Part shown: positions 64,000 through 64,000 of the stretch, one piece after another
How positions within the stretch are numbered: the stretch's first letter is position 1
Layout of the letters: each line of letters begins with the position of its first letter
Assembly: GCA_009697105.1 (NCBI GenBank)
Contig: SIAQ01000001.1
Location: 1 to 64,000, forward strand
Length of the DNA: 64,000 nucleotides
Direction: 5' to 3'
DNA from: Gemmataceae bacterium
GTDB taxonomy: Bacteria; Planctomycetota; Planctomycetia; Gemmatales; Gemmataceae
Made by a program: the position numbers and the translations under genes
The notes under the pieces: model-generated
The model's input: only the letters and a program-made list of their open reading frames with translations
Databases searched by the model: none
What the model was told of the DNA's origin: nothing

Positions 64000-64000
64000 C

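Overview
The window looks like a stretch of planctomycete chromosome, most likely close to the Gemmataceae; this is inference from gene content. The evidence is three DUF1549/DUF1553 planctomycete-cytochrome proteins, two DUF1501 Tat-type proteins, a PVC-type heme-binding protein, a DUF1559 pseudopilin-like protein, and single-copy housekeeping genes (recA, mfd, glpK, tRNA-Lys). It is moderately GC-rich, and genes lie on both strands in short runs.

Layout. 0.2-1.9 kb: remnant of a small integrative element (tyrosine recombinase, a coupled 124-aa ORF, two very small genes including a truncated excisionase-like HTH), followed by tRNA-Lys. 2.5-6.6 kb: DUF1549/1553 plus DUF1501 pair. 6.6-17 kb: small secreted proteins, DUF1559, SGNH hydrolase, PepE, a deacetylase-like protein, a beta-propeller, GGCT and a CaiB-type CoA-transferase. 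17-24.6 kb: a second DUF1549/1553 gene, acyl-CoA ligase, family-4 uracil-DNA glycosylase, UDP-sugar dehydrogenase and a uridine-kinase-like protein. 24.7-31.7 kb: recA with a readable promoter, a membrane zinc-ribbon protein, glpK, a DUF58/BatD-like pair and a coiled-coil lipoprotein. 31.8-40 kb: parvulin PPIase, mfd, a HEAT/heme protein and an LTXXQ-like secreted protein. 40.2-47.5 kb: a TolC-HlyD-ABC-MacB-type efflux operon. 47.6-53.1 kb: a third DUF1549/1553 and DUF1501 pair, split by a small island of toxin-antitoxin debris. 53-64 kb: secreted protein, PilZ, PVC heme protein, FAD oxidoreductase, enolase-superfamily enzyme, aminotransferase, and at least two decayed genes.

The most striking signal is between the genes. 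About 25 long inverted repeats, in at least ten sequence families, sit in the gaps. Arms are 10-41 bp, often perfect, with 5 to about 200 bp between them. Some families recur in the window: AAGCCGCAAGCGG-type five times, GAGCCGCGACCG-type four times, CACAGAGGCACAGAG-type five times. Elements nest in one another, supply stop codons to at least four genes, sit inside one coding region in frame, separate genes of one operon, and border three truncated or deleted genes. One subgroup has arms made of 7-8 nt tandem repeats. No transposase or RAYT gene for them is visible here.

Limits. All calls come from reading the sequence; no database search was run. Domain names rest on recognised motifs. Starts were moved downstream of the longest frame where palindromes create artificial N-terminal extensions.
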